Origin: Bacteroidetes bacterium RIFCSPLOWO2_12_FULL_35_15 | Lineage (GTDB): Bacteria; Bacteroidota; Bacteroidia; 2-12-FULL-35-15 | Direction: 5' to 3' | Assembly: GCA_001769385.1 (NCBI GenBank) | Contig: MEPB01000024.1 | Coordinates: 1 to 64,000, forward strand | Length of the DNA stretch: 64,000 nt | Translations under genes and position numbers: made by a program | The notes under the pieces: generated by a model | Seen by the model: the letters and a program-made list of their open reading frames with translations, nothing else | The model's database searches: none | Told to the model about the DNA's origin: nothing | Part shown: one piece after another, positions 27,864-36,663 of the stretch | Layout of the letters: every line of letters begins with the position of its first letter | Position numbering within the stretch: the first letter of the stretch is position 1

Positions 27864-27885
27864 AGGTCCCGCAAAAGCGGGACCT
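27864..27885 (-). terminator. Strong terminator of the nuo operon
   Basis: AGGTCCCGC (27864-27872) and GCGGGACCT (27877-27885) form a perfect nine-base-pair stem with an AAAA loop. On the minus strand TTTTTCTTTT follows. It lies 22 bases past the nuoN stop. The plus-strand side has no T run, only AT-rich sequence. Confidence 0.9.
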
Positions 27886-27907
27886 TAAAAATTTCTTTTC
27901 AATAGTA

Positions 27908-29278
27908 TTATAACAATCCGATAAGATAATCAGGGAACAAACCAAGTGCAAGAATAAGCAGTGCAACAAGAGCCAATAGTAATTTGTGATTTGTTTGCAC
28001 TTCAATTACTTCGCCTTTTCCTTCTTTGAAATACATTGCGATGATAATTTTGAAGTAATAATACACACCTACCAATGATGCAATGATTGCAATTAAAACC
28101 AATCCTGCATACCCGGCTTGGAATGCTGCAGTGAAAATATAATACTTCGCAAAGAAACCTGCTGTTGGCGGAATACCTGCTAATGAAAGCAATGCAACAG
28201 TCATTACAAATGCTAAAAAAGGATTTGATTTTCCCAAGCCCTTGAAAGCATCGGTATTGATATTTCCTTTTGCGGTACTTACAATATTTAAAATGCAAAA
28301 TGTTCCGATAGAACCAATTGAATAAGCGGCAGTATAAAATAAAATAGCACTGTTTGAATATTGGTTACCTGCTAACAATGCTAATAACATGTATCCTGCA
28401 TGCGCCACGCTTGAGTAAGCCAACATTCGTTTTGTGTTTGTTTGCAAAACAGCAGTGATATTACCAACCAACAATGTAAGTGCAGCCATTACCCAAAGAA
28501 TATTTACCCAGGTGCTGCTAACTTCAGCAAATGTTGTGGAGAACAAACGTAAAAAAGCTGCAAAAGCTGCTGTTTTAACAATAGTTGCCATTATTGCGGT
28601 GATAACAGTAGGCGCTCCCTGATAAACATCCGGTGCCCAAAAATGAAATGGGGCTGCAGATACTTTAAATGCTAAACCAATCAACATTAATAAAACACCT
28701 GCATAAAAAATTGCCGGAACAGTTCCTTGATGGGATGAAATAAATGTTCTGATCTCCATAAGATCAAAAGAGCCTGTTGAGCCATAGATCAATGCAACAC
28801 CGAACAATAAAAATCCGGTAGCAAAGGAGCCCATTATTAAATATTTGAATGCAGCTTCATTGGAAGCTACATCATCTTTTTTACTGCCTGCTAACACATA
28901 CATGGAGATGGAAAGAATTTCAATGCCTAAAAATAACATGGTCATATTGGTATATGAAACCATTATTACAGCTCCTACTAATGCAAATAAAACTAAAGCA
29001 AAATGGTCGGCCTGACTGGTTTCTTCTTTGAAAAAACTTTCAGACATTAAGAACCAAAGGAATGCAATAACTAAAATCACCGATGTAAATGCAACGGCAT
29101 AATTATCGTATCGCATCATATTAAAATATAACTCATTGGTATCCCAATCAAAAATATTTAATACAAATGTGGTGATCAGTCCGATTAAAACTAAAGGGTA
29201 TAATAATTTCTTAAAGCTGAAAATCTCAGCTAACAATGAAATTACACCTAATGAAGAAAGTAATACTAATGCTTTCAT
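27908..29278 (-). CDS. nuoN: NADH-quinone oxidoreductase subunit N
   Basis: A 456-residue polytopic membrane protein of the antiporter-like family, with about 13-14 helices. Recognisable parts are YVLAGSKKDDVASNEAAFKYL, the discontinuous-helix region KVSAAPFHFWAPDVYQGAP, and NTKRMLAYSSVAHAGYMLLAL, with the conserved lysine and histidine. LSLAGIPPTAGFFAKYYIF follows. It is one of the three proton-pumping subunits in the membrane arm of complex I. It is the last gene of the nuo operon and is followed by a strong terminator. Its length is normal. Confidence 0.95.
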   Translation of the reverse strand: MKALVLLSSLGVISLLAEIFSFKKLLYPLVLIGLITTFVLNIFDWDTNELYFNMMRYDNYAVAFTSVILVIAFLWFLMSESFFKEETSQADHFALVLFALVGAVIMVSYTNMTMLFLGIEILSISMYVLAGSKKDDVASNEAAFKYLIMGSFATGFLLFGVALIYGSTGSFDLMEIRTFISSHQGTVPAIFYAGVLLMLIGLAFKVSAAPFHFWAPDVYQGAPTVITAIMATIVKTAAFAAFLRLFSTTFAEVSSTWVNILWVMAALTLLVGNITAVLQTNTKRMLAYSSVAHAGYMLLALLAGNQYSNSAILFYTAAYSIGSIGTFCILNIVSTAKGNINTDAFKGLGKSNPFLAFVMTVALLSLAGIPPTAGFFAKYYIFTAAFQAGYAGLVLIAIIASLVGVYYYFKIIIAMYFKEGKGEVIEVQTNHKLLLALVALLILALGLFPDYLIGLL

Positions 29279-29353
29279 ATATTTTCCTGCGAATTACGAA
29301 TTTTAACGAATTACGAATCTGTTTAAAATTCTATATTTATTTTTTTCTTTTTC

Positions 29354-29399
29354 TCTCCTATCGCCTTCTCTTCTTTGGAGAGGTGATTAATGGGCGATA
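29354..29399. repeat. REP-like palindrome overlapping the nuoM 3' end
   Basis: TCCTATCGCCTTCTCTTCTTTGGAGAGGTG followed by GGGCGATA forms nested inverted pairs (TATCGCC/GGGCGATA and CTTCTC/GAGAGG). The right side contains the nuoM stop and the codons for its last residues (SIAH). Confidence 0.6.
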
Positions 29400-30841
29400 C
29401 TACTTAACAATTTCTCAATAGCCGGTCCTGAAATATCTAACAATGGTTTTGGATAAATACCAAAAGCAATAATTGCAGCACATAGAATCAGCAATACCGC
29501 TTTTTCACTTCCTGCTAAAGGAGCAAATGTGGATGTGATCGAATTGGTTTCACCCAGCATAATTGATTGATAACTGCGCAACATATAGACAGCTCCTAAA
29601 ATAACTGATAATCCTGCAAATGCTGTTATCCAAACACTGTATTGATAAAGACCGTTCAACAATAAAAATTCTCCGATAAATCCGTTTGTTAATGGTAAGG
29701 CTACACTGCCTAACAATACAAATAAAAACAATACTGCGAATTGAGGGTTCACATTTCTGATACCGCCTAATGATGCTATATCTCTTGTTCCGGTTCGTTT
29801 TTGAATCAGATCTACAATGAAGAACAATCCAACTACATTTACACCATGACTCAACATTTGGATCATTCCACCTTGAAGTCCCTGGATATTCATTGCCAAA
29901 ATACCTGCCGAAATTAAACCAACGTGAGCAATTGAAGAGTATGCGATCAGTCGTTTGAAATCTTTTTGTACAATTGCAATACAGGAAGCATAAACAATTC
30001 CGATCGCGGAAAGGATGATTGCAATATATCCCCATTCACCAACTCCTAATGGTGCTAAGGGCAGCAACCAGCGAATTAAACCATAAGTACCCATTTTAAG
30101 CATGATACCGGAAAGCATCATGGTACCTTGTGTTGGCGCCACCGTGTATGTGTCGGGCTGCCAGGTATGGAAAGGAAATATTGGCATTTTAATAGCAAAA
30201 GCCATAAACATGGCAATAAATACATAGCCTTGATGTGTAGCATCCAACCCTTGTCCTGCTTTGTAAAGTGCAGCAATATTGAATGTGTGAAGTCCTTCGG
30301 TGTGTTGATATAAATAAATGAGGCCCCCAAGCATCACTAAGCTACCAGATAAGGTATAAACAAAAAACTTGAAAGTGATCTTTGCTCTGTTTTCTCCGCC
30401 CCAAAGTAAGCAGATAAAATAAATAGGGATCAATGCTAATTCCCAGAACACATAAAATAAAAATCCATCAAGTGATACGAAAACACCAATCAGTGCCATT
30501 TGCATGGCGAGGATCAAGGAATAAAATAAAGATGGATTTTTGTATTCAGTTTTAAATGAAGTAAGAATAATTATTGGAACAAGGAATGTGGTAAGTAAAA
30601 CCATCAACATGGAAATACCGTCAATGCCAACATAAAAATTAATTCCTAAGGAATTGATCCAGGGAGTATTAAAATCAAATTGAACTTCGGCATTGTGCTG
30701 AAATTGTGTTAGTGCAAAAATTGAAATAATAAATTCAACAATTGCTGCACCAAGTGCAATGTTTTTTACTTGTTCGCCTTTTACCGACAACAGCAATAAT
30801 GCGGCAATCAGAGGGAAAAATATCAGTAGTAGAGTGATCAT
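29387..30841 (-). CDS. nuoM: NADH-quinone oxidoreductase subunit M
   Basis: A 484-residue antiporter-like membrane subunit. The core is clear: INFYVGIDGISMLMVLLTTF, FYVFWELALIPIYFICLLWGG with the key glutamate, KMPIFPFHTWQPDTYTVAPT, and DFKRLIAYSSIAHVGLISAG. PLTNGFIGEFLLLNG follows near the end. It pumps protons in the membrane arm of complex I. The last codons run into a REP-like palindrome. It lies 142 bases after nuoL, a long gap for an operon and one that holds further repeat sequence near 30889. Confidence 0.95.
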   Translation of the reverse strand: MITLLLIFFPLIAALLLLSVKGEQVKNIALGAAIVEFIISIFALTQFQHNAEVQFDFNTPWINSLGINFYVGIDGISMLMVLLTTFLVPIIILTSFKTEYKNPSLFYSLILAMQMALIGVFVSLDGFLFYVFWELALIPIYFICLLWGGENRAKITFKFFVYTLSGSLVMLGGLIYLYQHTEGLHTFNIAALYKAGQGLDATHQGYVFIAMFMAFAIKMPIFPFHTWQPDTYTVAPTQGTMMLSGIMLKMGTYGLIRWLLPLAPLGVGEWGYIAIILSAIGIVYASCIAIVQKDFKRLIAYSSIAHVGLISAGILAMNIQGLQGGMIQMLSHGVNVVGLFFIVDLIQKRTGTRDIASLGGIRNVNPQFAVLFLFVLLGSVALPLTNGFIGEFLLLNGLYQYSVWITAFAGLSVILGAVYMLRSYQSIMLGETNSITSTFAPLAGSEKAVLLILCAAIIAFGIYPKPLLDISGPAIEKLLSSIAH

Positions 30842-30983
30842 ATAAATAAATTCTTAATTCTTAATTATTCTTTTTTTTTCACATCCACAATCCCTCTCAA
30901 GAGGAGAATTGGTTCGGTGCTAATTTTTTCTTTTTCATTGACTTACACGCATTGTATTTTGTGTAATTTCATTATTCGCAAAC

Positions 30984-32882
30984 CTACATTATTCGTGTAA
31001 GTAAGATCAGCACAATGCTTATTACCATCACGAAAATATATAATCCAATATTACCTGTTTGAGCAAGTCGAATAACGCTGCTTGTTCTGTTTACAAGGCT
31101 ACCAACACCATTTACAATTCCATCTACTAATTGATTGTCAACCACATTATGCAATGCTCCTGAAATAAAGTTTAAAGGTTTTGTTATCATGTTTTCATAG
31201 ATTTCATCCACCCAATATTTCTTGTAGATCATGTTGTGTAATGGTTGTAACTCTTCGCCTTCTTCTGCAGGAAGGGTTTTGTTTTGAATATATGTTTTGT
31301 ATGCATAATATATTGCTATTGCCATTACGGTGATAGCAACACCCATTAGTATATATTCTGTTTCGTGAGATAGGTGATGAATAATTCGGAAAGAAGAATC
31401 TTCAAAAACAGGTTTTAAAAATTCTTCCAGAAAATGTGTGCCTCCTAATGCAGCAGGTATTCCAACTAATCCACCAACCACAGAAAGTACTGCTAATATC
31501 ATTAAAGGAATGGTCATGCTTTTTGGTGATTCATGTAAATGATGTTCCTGATCGCGAGTGCCTCTGAAGCTTCCTTTAAAAGTTAAGAAGTATAAACGGA
31601 ACATGTAAAAGGTGGTCATGGCTGCGCCTAATACACCCAAGAACCAAAGTAATTTATTGTGTTCAAAAGCACCGGCTAAAATTTCATCTTTCGAAAAGAA
31701 TCCTGAAAAGCCCGGAAAACCAACAATTGCAAGTGTACCAATTAAGAATGTTAAATGAGTAACAGGTATGTGTTTTTTCAATCCACCCATTCTACGAATA
31801 TCTTGTTCACCGCTCATGGCATGAATTACGCTACCGGCACCAAGGAATAATAGTGCTTTAAAAAATGCATGGGTCATTACATGAAATACAGCTCCTGTAT
31901 ATGCTCCGACACCTAATGCAAGAAACATAAATCCTAATTGGGAGACGGTAGAATACGCTAATACTTTTTTAATATCATTTTGTGCCAAACCAATTGTAGC
32001 TGCGAATAAAGCAGTACACACACCAACAATAGCAACCACTTCCATAGAGAAAGGAGCCAGTGTAAATAAAATGTTTGAACGGGCGATCATATAAATACCT
32101 GCTGTAACCATTGTTGCAGCGTGGATCAATGCAGAAACAGGAGTTGGACCCGCCATTGCATCGGGTAACCAGGTAAACAAAGGAATTTGAGCGCTTTTGC
32201 CAATTGCTCCAACAAATAACAATAATGTAATTGCAGTTAATGTAGGATTGCCTGATGCAAGATTTTTTGCCTGCATGAATACATCGTGGTAACCAATGCT
32301 ACCAAATGTTACAAATATTAAAATGATTCCTAATAAAAAACCTAAGTCGCCAATACGATTCATCACGAATGCTTTTTTTGCAGCATTGTTGTAAGCTGTA
32401 TTTTTGAACCAGAATCCAATCAACAGATAAGAACACAATCCAACGCCTTCCCAACCAACAAACATAATTAAGTAGTTAGAGCCCAGCACTAACAATAACA
32501 TGAAGAAGATGAATAAGTTTAAGTAGGCAAAGAAGCGAGCAAAACCTTCATCGTGACTCATGTATCCAACAGAATAAACATGAATTAAAAATCCGATACC
32601 GGTTACAATTAATAAAAATAAGGAAGATAAGGGGTCAATTAAAAAGGAGAAAGGAATTGAAAGTTTACCTGCTGTGATCCAACTGAATAAGTCGATAGTA
32701 ATTGATTTTTCAACGTTGCCGGTTAATTCTAAAAATATTCCGATGGATATTGCGAATGCTCCCAAAACAGAGCCGCAGCCAATGACACCAACTAATGCTT
32801 TCGATAATTGTTTTCCAAATAAGCCAATAATCACGAAACCGATCACTGGAAGAAGCGGAACTAACCAAACTAAATTTATCAT
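30984..32882 (-). CDS. nuoL: NADH-quinone oxidoreductase subunit L
   Basis: A 632-residue subunit with the antiporter core (FVGWEGVGLCSYLLIGFW, IPLFTWLPDAMAGPTPVSAL, DIKKVLAYSTVSQLGFMFLA, HAFFKALLFLGAGSVIHAM). It also has the C-terminal lateral extension expected of NuoL, including the YKKYWVDEIYENMIT segment before a long amphipathic region and a final helix. It is the distal proton pump of the complex I membrane arm. Its length is normal. It follows nuoK by 40 bases. Confidence 0.96.
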   Translation of the reverse strand: MINLVWLVPLLPVIGFVIIGLFGKQLSKALVGVIGCGSVLGAFAISIGIFLELTGNVEKSITIDLFSWITAGKLSIPFSFLIDPLSSLFLLIVTGIGFLIHVYSVGYMSHDEGFARFFAYLNLFIFFMLLLVLGSNYLIMFVGWEGVGLCSYLLIGFWFKNTAYNNAAKKAFVMNRIGDLGFLLGIILIFVTFGSIGYHDVFMQAKNLASGNPTLTAITLLLFVGAIGKSAQIPLFTWLPDAMAGPTPVSALIHAATMVTAGIYMIARSNILFTLAPFSMEVVAIVGVCTALFAATIGLAQNDIKKVLAYSTVSQLGFMFLALGVGAYTGAVFHVMTHAFFKALLFLGAGSVIHAMSGEQDIRRMGGLKKHIPVTHLTFLIGTLAIVGFPGFSGFFSKDEILAGAFEHNKLLWFLGVLGAAMTTFYMFRLYFLTFKGSFRGTRDQEHHLHESPKSMTIPLMILAVLSVVGGLVGIPAALGGTHFLEEFLKPVFEDSSFRIIHHLSHETEYILMGVAITVMAIAIYYAYKTYIQNKTLPAEEGEELQPLHNMIYKKYWVDEIYENMITKPLNFISGALHNVVDNQLVDGIVNGVGSLVNRTSSVIRLAQTGNIGLYIFVMVISIVLILLTRIM

Positions 32883-32922
32883 ACCTATTTATTTTTTATA
32901 ATCAGAATTTGAATCTGAAAAA

Positions 32923-33240
32923 CTACCACTTTAATTTATTCAAAATATTGATGTCCGTTGATTTTGTATTGCGATACACCATCATCAAAATTGCTAATCC
33001 TACGGCTACTTCAGCAGCAGCTACCGCCATAATGAAGAACACAAAAACCTGTCCTTTGCTATCTGACAAATAGCTTGAAAAAGCTACTAACAAAAGGTTG
33101 ACAGCGTTCAACATTAATTCTATTGACATAAAAATAATAATTGCGTTTCGTCTAAAAAGCACGCCCAACACCCCAATGGTGAAAAGCACTGTGCTTAATA
33201 ACAGGTACCAGTTAATCGGAATTACTTGTATTGCGCTCAT
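32923..33240 (-). CDS. nuoK: NADH-quinone oxidoreductase subunit K
   Basis: A 105-residue three-helix protein. [39 protein letters not shown] with the essential glutamate, and [19 protein letters not shown] with a second one are the conserved helices. Its size is standard. It belongs to the membrane arm near the quinone channel. It follows nuoJ by 140 bases, in a gap filled with repeat sequence. Confidence 0.96.
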   Translation of the reverse strand: MSAIQVIPINWYLLLSTVLFTIGVLGVLFRRNAIIIFMSIELMLNAVNLLLVAFSSYLSDSKGQVFVFFIMAVAAAEVAVGLAILMMVYRNTKSTDINILNKLKW

Positions 33241-33324
33241 TTAGATATTAGATTTTAGATTTTAGATAATAGATTTAAACACACTATTTCCCTAAAATTT
33301 TTCTTATTTATTTATTTTTTAAAA

Positions 33325-33378
33325 CTCTCTCACCTAAACCAGCCACTCTTGCGGAGAGGGGATTAAGGGGAAAGGTCT
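33325..33378. repeat. REP-like palindrome after nuoJ
   Basis: ACTCTCTCACCTAAACCAGC, then CACTCTTGCGGAGAGGGG and GATTAAGGGGAAAGGTCTC, an imperfect hairpin of the CTCTCC/GGAGAG family, placed directly before the nuoJ stop on the opposite side. The neighbouring 33241-33270 stretch repeats TTAGAT several times. Confidence 0.6.
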
Positions 33379-33380
33379 CT

Positions 33381-33881
33381 TTATTTTATACTTTTTTTAC
33401 CTAACATTACTGCACCCACCATTGCCACTAACAATAAAATGGATGACACTTCAAATGGTAATAAAAAATCGTTAAACAAACATTGTCCAAGATTTTCAAT
33501 TAATCCAATATTTGCATTAAAAGGGTTGGTGGCAATAATTGTTTCTGCACCTTTTAACGAACCAACTAAAACTATTAACATTAAACCGGAAGCTATTGCT
33601 GCCGAGAATTTCAACCAGGGACTTTTGTGTGGCTCTGTTTCTTTATTCAAATTCATAAGCATGATAACGAAAAGAAAGAGCACCATAATTGCGCCTGCAT
33701 AAACAATAACATGAACCACAGCTAAGAACTGAGCATTCAACAATACATAATGTCCGGCAATGGTGAAAAATGTTAATACCAAATACAAAACGCTGTGTAC
33801 AGGGTTTTTAGAAAGCACTACCATCAATGCGAACATGATCGCTAAAAATGATAAGAAATAAAATAGATACGTTGTAATCAT
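33381..33881 (-). CDS. nuoJ: NADH-quinone oxidoreductase subunit J
   Basis: A 166-residue five-helix membrane protein. LVVLSKNPVHSVLYLVLTFF, NAQFLAVVHVIVYAGAIMVLFLFVIM and a final helix LLLVAMVGAVMLGKKS are the conserved parts; the third helix carries the pi-bulge region. It links the quinone site to the antiporter subunits. It follows nuoI after 87 bases. Its length is normal for the family. Confidence 0.95.
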   Translation of the reverse strand: MITTYLFYFLSFLAIMFALMVVLSKNPVHSVLYLVLTFFTIAGHYVLLNAQFLAVVHVIVYAGAIMVLFLFVIMLMNLNKETEPHKSPWLKFSAAIASGLMLIVLVGSLKGAETIIATNPFNANIGLIENLGQCLFNDFLLPFEVSSILLLVAMVGAVMLGKKSIK

Positions 33882-33968
33882 ATTTTTCGATTTTCGATGT
33901 TGGATGTTGGATGTTTTGGGTCTTGGATTTTATTCCGAAATCAAAATCCGCTCTCCGCCATCTTTTTT

Positions 33969-34544
33969 TTATCTGTTGTGATCAAATTCTTTATGTTTCT
34001 TAAACTCCAATACTTCTGCTGTTTGGCGTCTTGAAATATCAATTCGTTTTTCTTTTTCAACTCCTTCCACTAAAATATCTTTTCCATAAAAAAATGATCC
34101 GCGGTTATTTTCCGGTTTTACCATTCTGTCGGTTAAGAAAATGGCTTCTTTCGGACAAGCATCTTCACAGTCACCACAGAAAATGCAACGCAACATATTT
34201 ATTTCATAGTTAACGGCATATTTTTCTTCACGATATAATTTTTCTTCTCCTTTTTTGCGTTCTCCGGCAATCATTGTAATTGCCTCAGCCGGACAAGCAA
34301 CTGCGCATAATCCGCAAGCAGTACAGCGTTCAGCACCAATTTCATCACGTTTTAAAACATGTTGTCCGCGATAGGTTCCGCTGAATTCCCTTTTTTGTTC
34401 CGGGTATTGAATTGTTGGTTTCTTTCTGAAAAAATGAGAAAATGTAATCATCATTCCAGAAATAATAGCAGGCAGATAAATCTTTTCATACAAAGACATC
34501 TCTTTTTTAACAACAACTTTCGATCTATTTGTTAATGGTTGCAT
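33969..34544 (-). CDS. nuoI: NADH-quinone oxidoreductase subunit I, 2x[4Fe-4S]
   Basis: A 191-residue protein from the ATG at 34544. An ATG nine codons upstream would overlap nuoH. Two ferredoxin motifs bind the N6a and N6b clusters: CTACGLCAVACPAEA and CIFCGDCEDACPKEA. The N-terminal amphipathic part (MSLYEKIYLPAIISGM) contacts the membrane. It carries electrons from NuoG to NuoB. It starts ten bases after the nuoH stop. Confidence 0.95.
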   Translation of the reverse strand: MQPLTNRSKVVVKKEMSLYEKIYLPAIISGMMITFSHFFRKKPTIQYPEQKREFSGTYRGQHVLKRDEIGAERCTACGLCAVACPAEAITMIAGERKKGEEKLYREEKYAVNYEINMLRCIFCGDCEDACPKEAIFLTDRMVKPENNRGSFFYGKDILVEGVEKEKRIDISRRQTAEVLEFKKHKEFDHNR

Positions 34545-34554
34545 TGTTCTTTTC

Positions 34555-35604
34555 TTACTTAATAAATACATTTAAAATTTCGTGACGCATCATCCATGCA
34601 CCTGTCAATACTATATTTAATATCGACAACGGAATCAATACTTTCCAACCTAAATTCATCAATTGATCGTAGCGGAAACGTGGCAATGTCCAGCGAACCC
34701 ACATAAAGAAGAAGATGCCGAAAAATATTTTTGCAAATAAAAATGCTACACCGCAAAGAGCTAACCAATTAGGGTCATGAACAAAGCGGCCGATAAAAGG
34801 CATATTGTAACCACCAAAATAAAATGTAGAAATTACTGTTGCAGAAATAAACATATTGATGTATTCGGCAAACAGATAAAAGCCCATTTTCATGGAACTG
34901 TATTCGGTATGATAACCTCCTACTAACTCTTGTTCACATTCCGGTAAATCGAAAGGCGCGCGGTTGGTTTCAGCAAATGCACAAACAATAAAAATTAATG
35001 CCCCCAATGGTTGAATTAAAATATTCCAGTGCCAACCATGTTGTTGTGCTGCAATTTCACCAACACTTAATGTTCCTGTGGTCATGATCAATGCTATGAT
35101 TGATAAACCCATGGCCACTTCGTAGCTGATCATTTGTGACGATGCACGTATTGCTCCAAGCAATGAATATTTATTGTTGGATGCCCAACCACCTATCATT
35201 ATACCATAAACACCAATGGATACAACGCCAAATAAATAAAGGATACCGATATTTACATCAGCTATTTGTAAGGAAAAGTTTTCACCAAAAAAAGAAAGAG
35301 ATGTTCCCCAAGGGATCACGACACCTGTCATACAAGCAGTAAGCAAGCTTAAGGCAGGTCCTATAATAAACAATGTTTTATTAGATACACTTGGTATTGT
35401 TTCTTCTTTCATAAACAATTTCACTGCATCAGCAACCGGTTGAAGAATTCCAAAAGGTCCTGCTCGGTTAGGCCCCAGACGGTCCTGTAAAAAGCCTGCC
35501 ACTTTTCGTTCAGCATATGTGCTGTACATGGCTATTACCATTGTGATTGCAAATACAAGCACAACTAGTATTAATTTATAAATTATATATGTTTCTAAAG
35601 CCAT
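34555..35604 (-). CDS. nuoH: NADH-quinone oxidoreductase subunit H
   Basis: A 349-residue membrane protein with about eight helices. YAERKVAGFLQDRLGPNRAGP is the NuoH signature, followed by ILQPVADAVKLFMKEE. The glutamate-rich quinone-site loop CAFAETNRAPFDLPECEQEL and GYHTEYSSMKMG are present. The C-terminal WVRWTLPRFRYDQLMNLGWK is standard. It forms the quinone chamber. It lies eight bases after nuoG. Confidence 0.96.
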   Translation of the reverse strand: MALETYIIYKLILVVLVFAITMVIAMYSTYAERKVAGFLQDRLGPNRAGPFGILQPVADAVKLFMKEETIPSVSNKTLFIIGPALSLLTACMTGVVIPWGTSLSFFGENFSLQIADVNIGILYLFGVVSIGVYGIMIGGWASNNKYSLLGAIRASSQMISYEVAMGLSIIALIMTTGTLSVGEIAAQQHGWHWNILIQPLGALIFIVCAFAETNRAPFDLPECEQELVGGYHTEYSSMKMGFYLFAEYINMFISATVISTFYFGGYNMPFIGRFVHDPNWLALCGVAFLFAKIFFGIFFFMWVRWTLPRFRYDQLMNLGWKVLIPLSILNIVLTGAWMMRHEILNVFIK

Positions 35605-35612
35605 AACACTAT

Positions 35613-36587
35613 TTATTTCTTGTCGACTAGTTGTTTTTGTTGTTTAGCAATATCTATTTTCAATTTTGCAACAACATTTTCGTAATGATTTAATGATATT
35701 ACCGAGTGACGATCGATATGGCGAGGGCCTTCGATTACCCAATCTTTTATATTTTTTTTCTCGAAACGACATTCATTACAGATCCACTCTTCTGATTCAC
35801 CCCATTTATCTTTACGGGAAGTAACACGTAATACTTCATTTCCTTTTTCCCAGAGAGCAACTTTGCCGGAGCATTTTTTGCAATCACGGTGTGCATCCAT
35901 TGGTTTTGTAAACCATACACGGCTTTTGAAACGAAATGTTTTATCGGTTAATGCTCCAACCGGACACACATCAATCATATTGCCTGAAAAATCATTGGTA
36001 ATCGCTTTCTCAATATAGGTGCTGATCTCAGAAGCATCGCCACGATTAATCATTCCATGAACACGGTTATCTGTTATCTGGTCTGCCACTTTAACGCAAC
36101 GGAAACACATAATGCAACGAGTCATGTGCATTTTGATATACGGACCGATATCGATCATGTTGAACTTTCTTCTAGGGAAATCGTAGCGGGTTTTTGCTGC
36201 TCCGTTTTCATAACCCAGATCTTGTAAATGGCATTCTCCGGCCTGGTCACATATTGGACAATCCAATGGGTGATTGATCAATAAAAATTCGACAACACCT
36301 CTGCGTGCTTCTAATACTTCTGGTGAAGTATTGTTTTGCACTTCCATTCCGTCCATTACAGTGGTACGACAAGATGGAACAAGTTTTGGCATTGGGCGGG
36401 GATCTTTATCAGAACCTTTCGAAACCTTAACTATACAGGTACGGCAATAACCACCGCTGGTTTTTAATTTTGAATGATAACACATTGCTGGTGGCACATT
36501 ATCTCCGCCAATCATACGTGCAGCTTGCAGGATGGTTGTTCCATCAGGCACTTCAATGCTTTGTCCGTCTATAGTTACTTTTGCCAT
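35613..36587 (-). CDS. nuoG: NADH-quinone oxidoreductase subunit G, short form without molybdopterin-like domain
   Basis: A 324-residue protein holding only the N-terminal iron-sulfur part of NuoG. The 2Fe-2S cluster has CYHSKLKTSGGYCRTC with a later cysteine in VPSCR. HPLDCPICDQAGECHLQD gives the His/Cys ligands of the next cluster. CIMCFRCV and CPVGAL bind another. CKKCSG and CNECRF near the end match the start of the bis-MGD-like fold. The remaining ~500 residues of a full NuoG are absent. I know this short form from other Bacteroidota, so it is probably not a deletion. It relays electrons from NuoE/F to NuoI. It is preceded by an unrelated gene and followed eight bases later by nuoH. Confidence 0.92.
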   Translation of the reverse strand: MAKVTIDGQSIEVPDGTTILQAARMIGGDNVPPAMCYHSKLKTSGGYCRTCIVKVSKGSDKDPRPMPKLVPSCRTTVMDGMEVQNNTSPEVLEARRGVVEFLLINHPLDCPICDQAGECHLQDLGYENGAAKTRYDFPRRKFNMIDIGPYIKMHMTRCIMCFRCVKVADQITDNRVHGMINRGDASEISTYIEKAITNDFSGNMIDVCPVGALTDKTFRFKSRVWFTKPMDAHRDCKKCSGKVALWEKGNEVLRVTSRKDKWGESEEWICNECRFEKKNIKDWVIEGPRHIDRHSVISLNHYENVVAKLKIDIAKQQKQLVDKK

Positions 36588-36663
36588 TTTTAATATTCAA
36601 TTGTAGCTTGCAAATGATAATTGATATCCCAACTATTTTTTTTGAAGCTATTTTTAATTTTTT

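Noticed and set aside
35613-36587. NuoG as a frameshifted or truncated pseudogene
   Set aside because: The frame ends cleanly eight bases before nuoH, no remnant of the missing domain follows, and the short form is known in the phylum.
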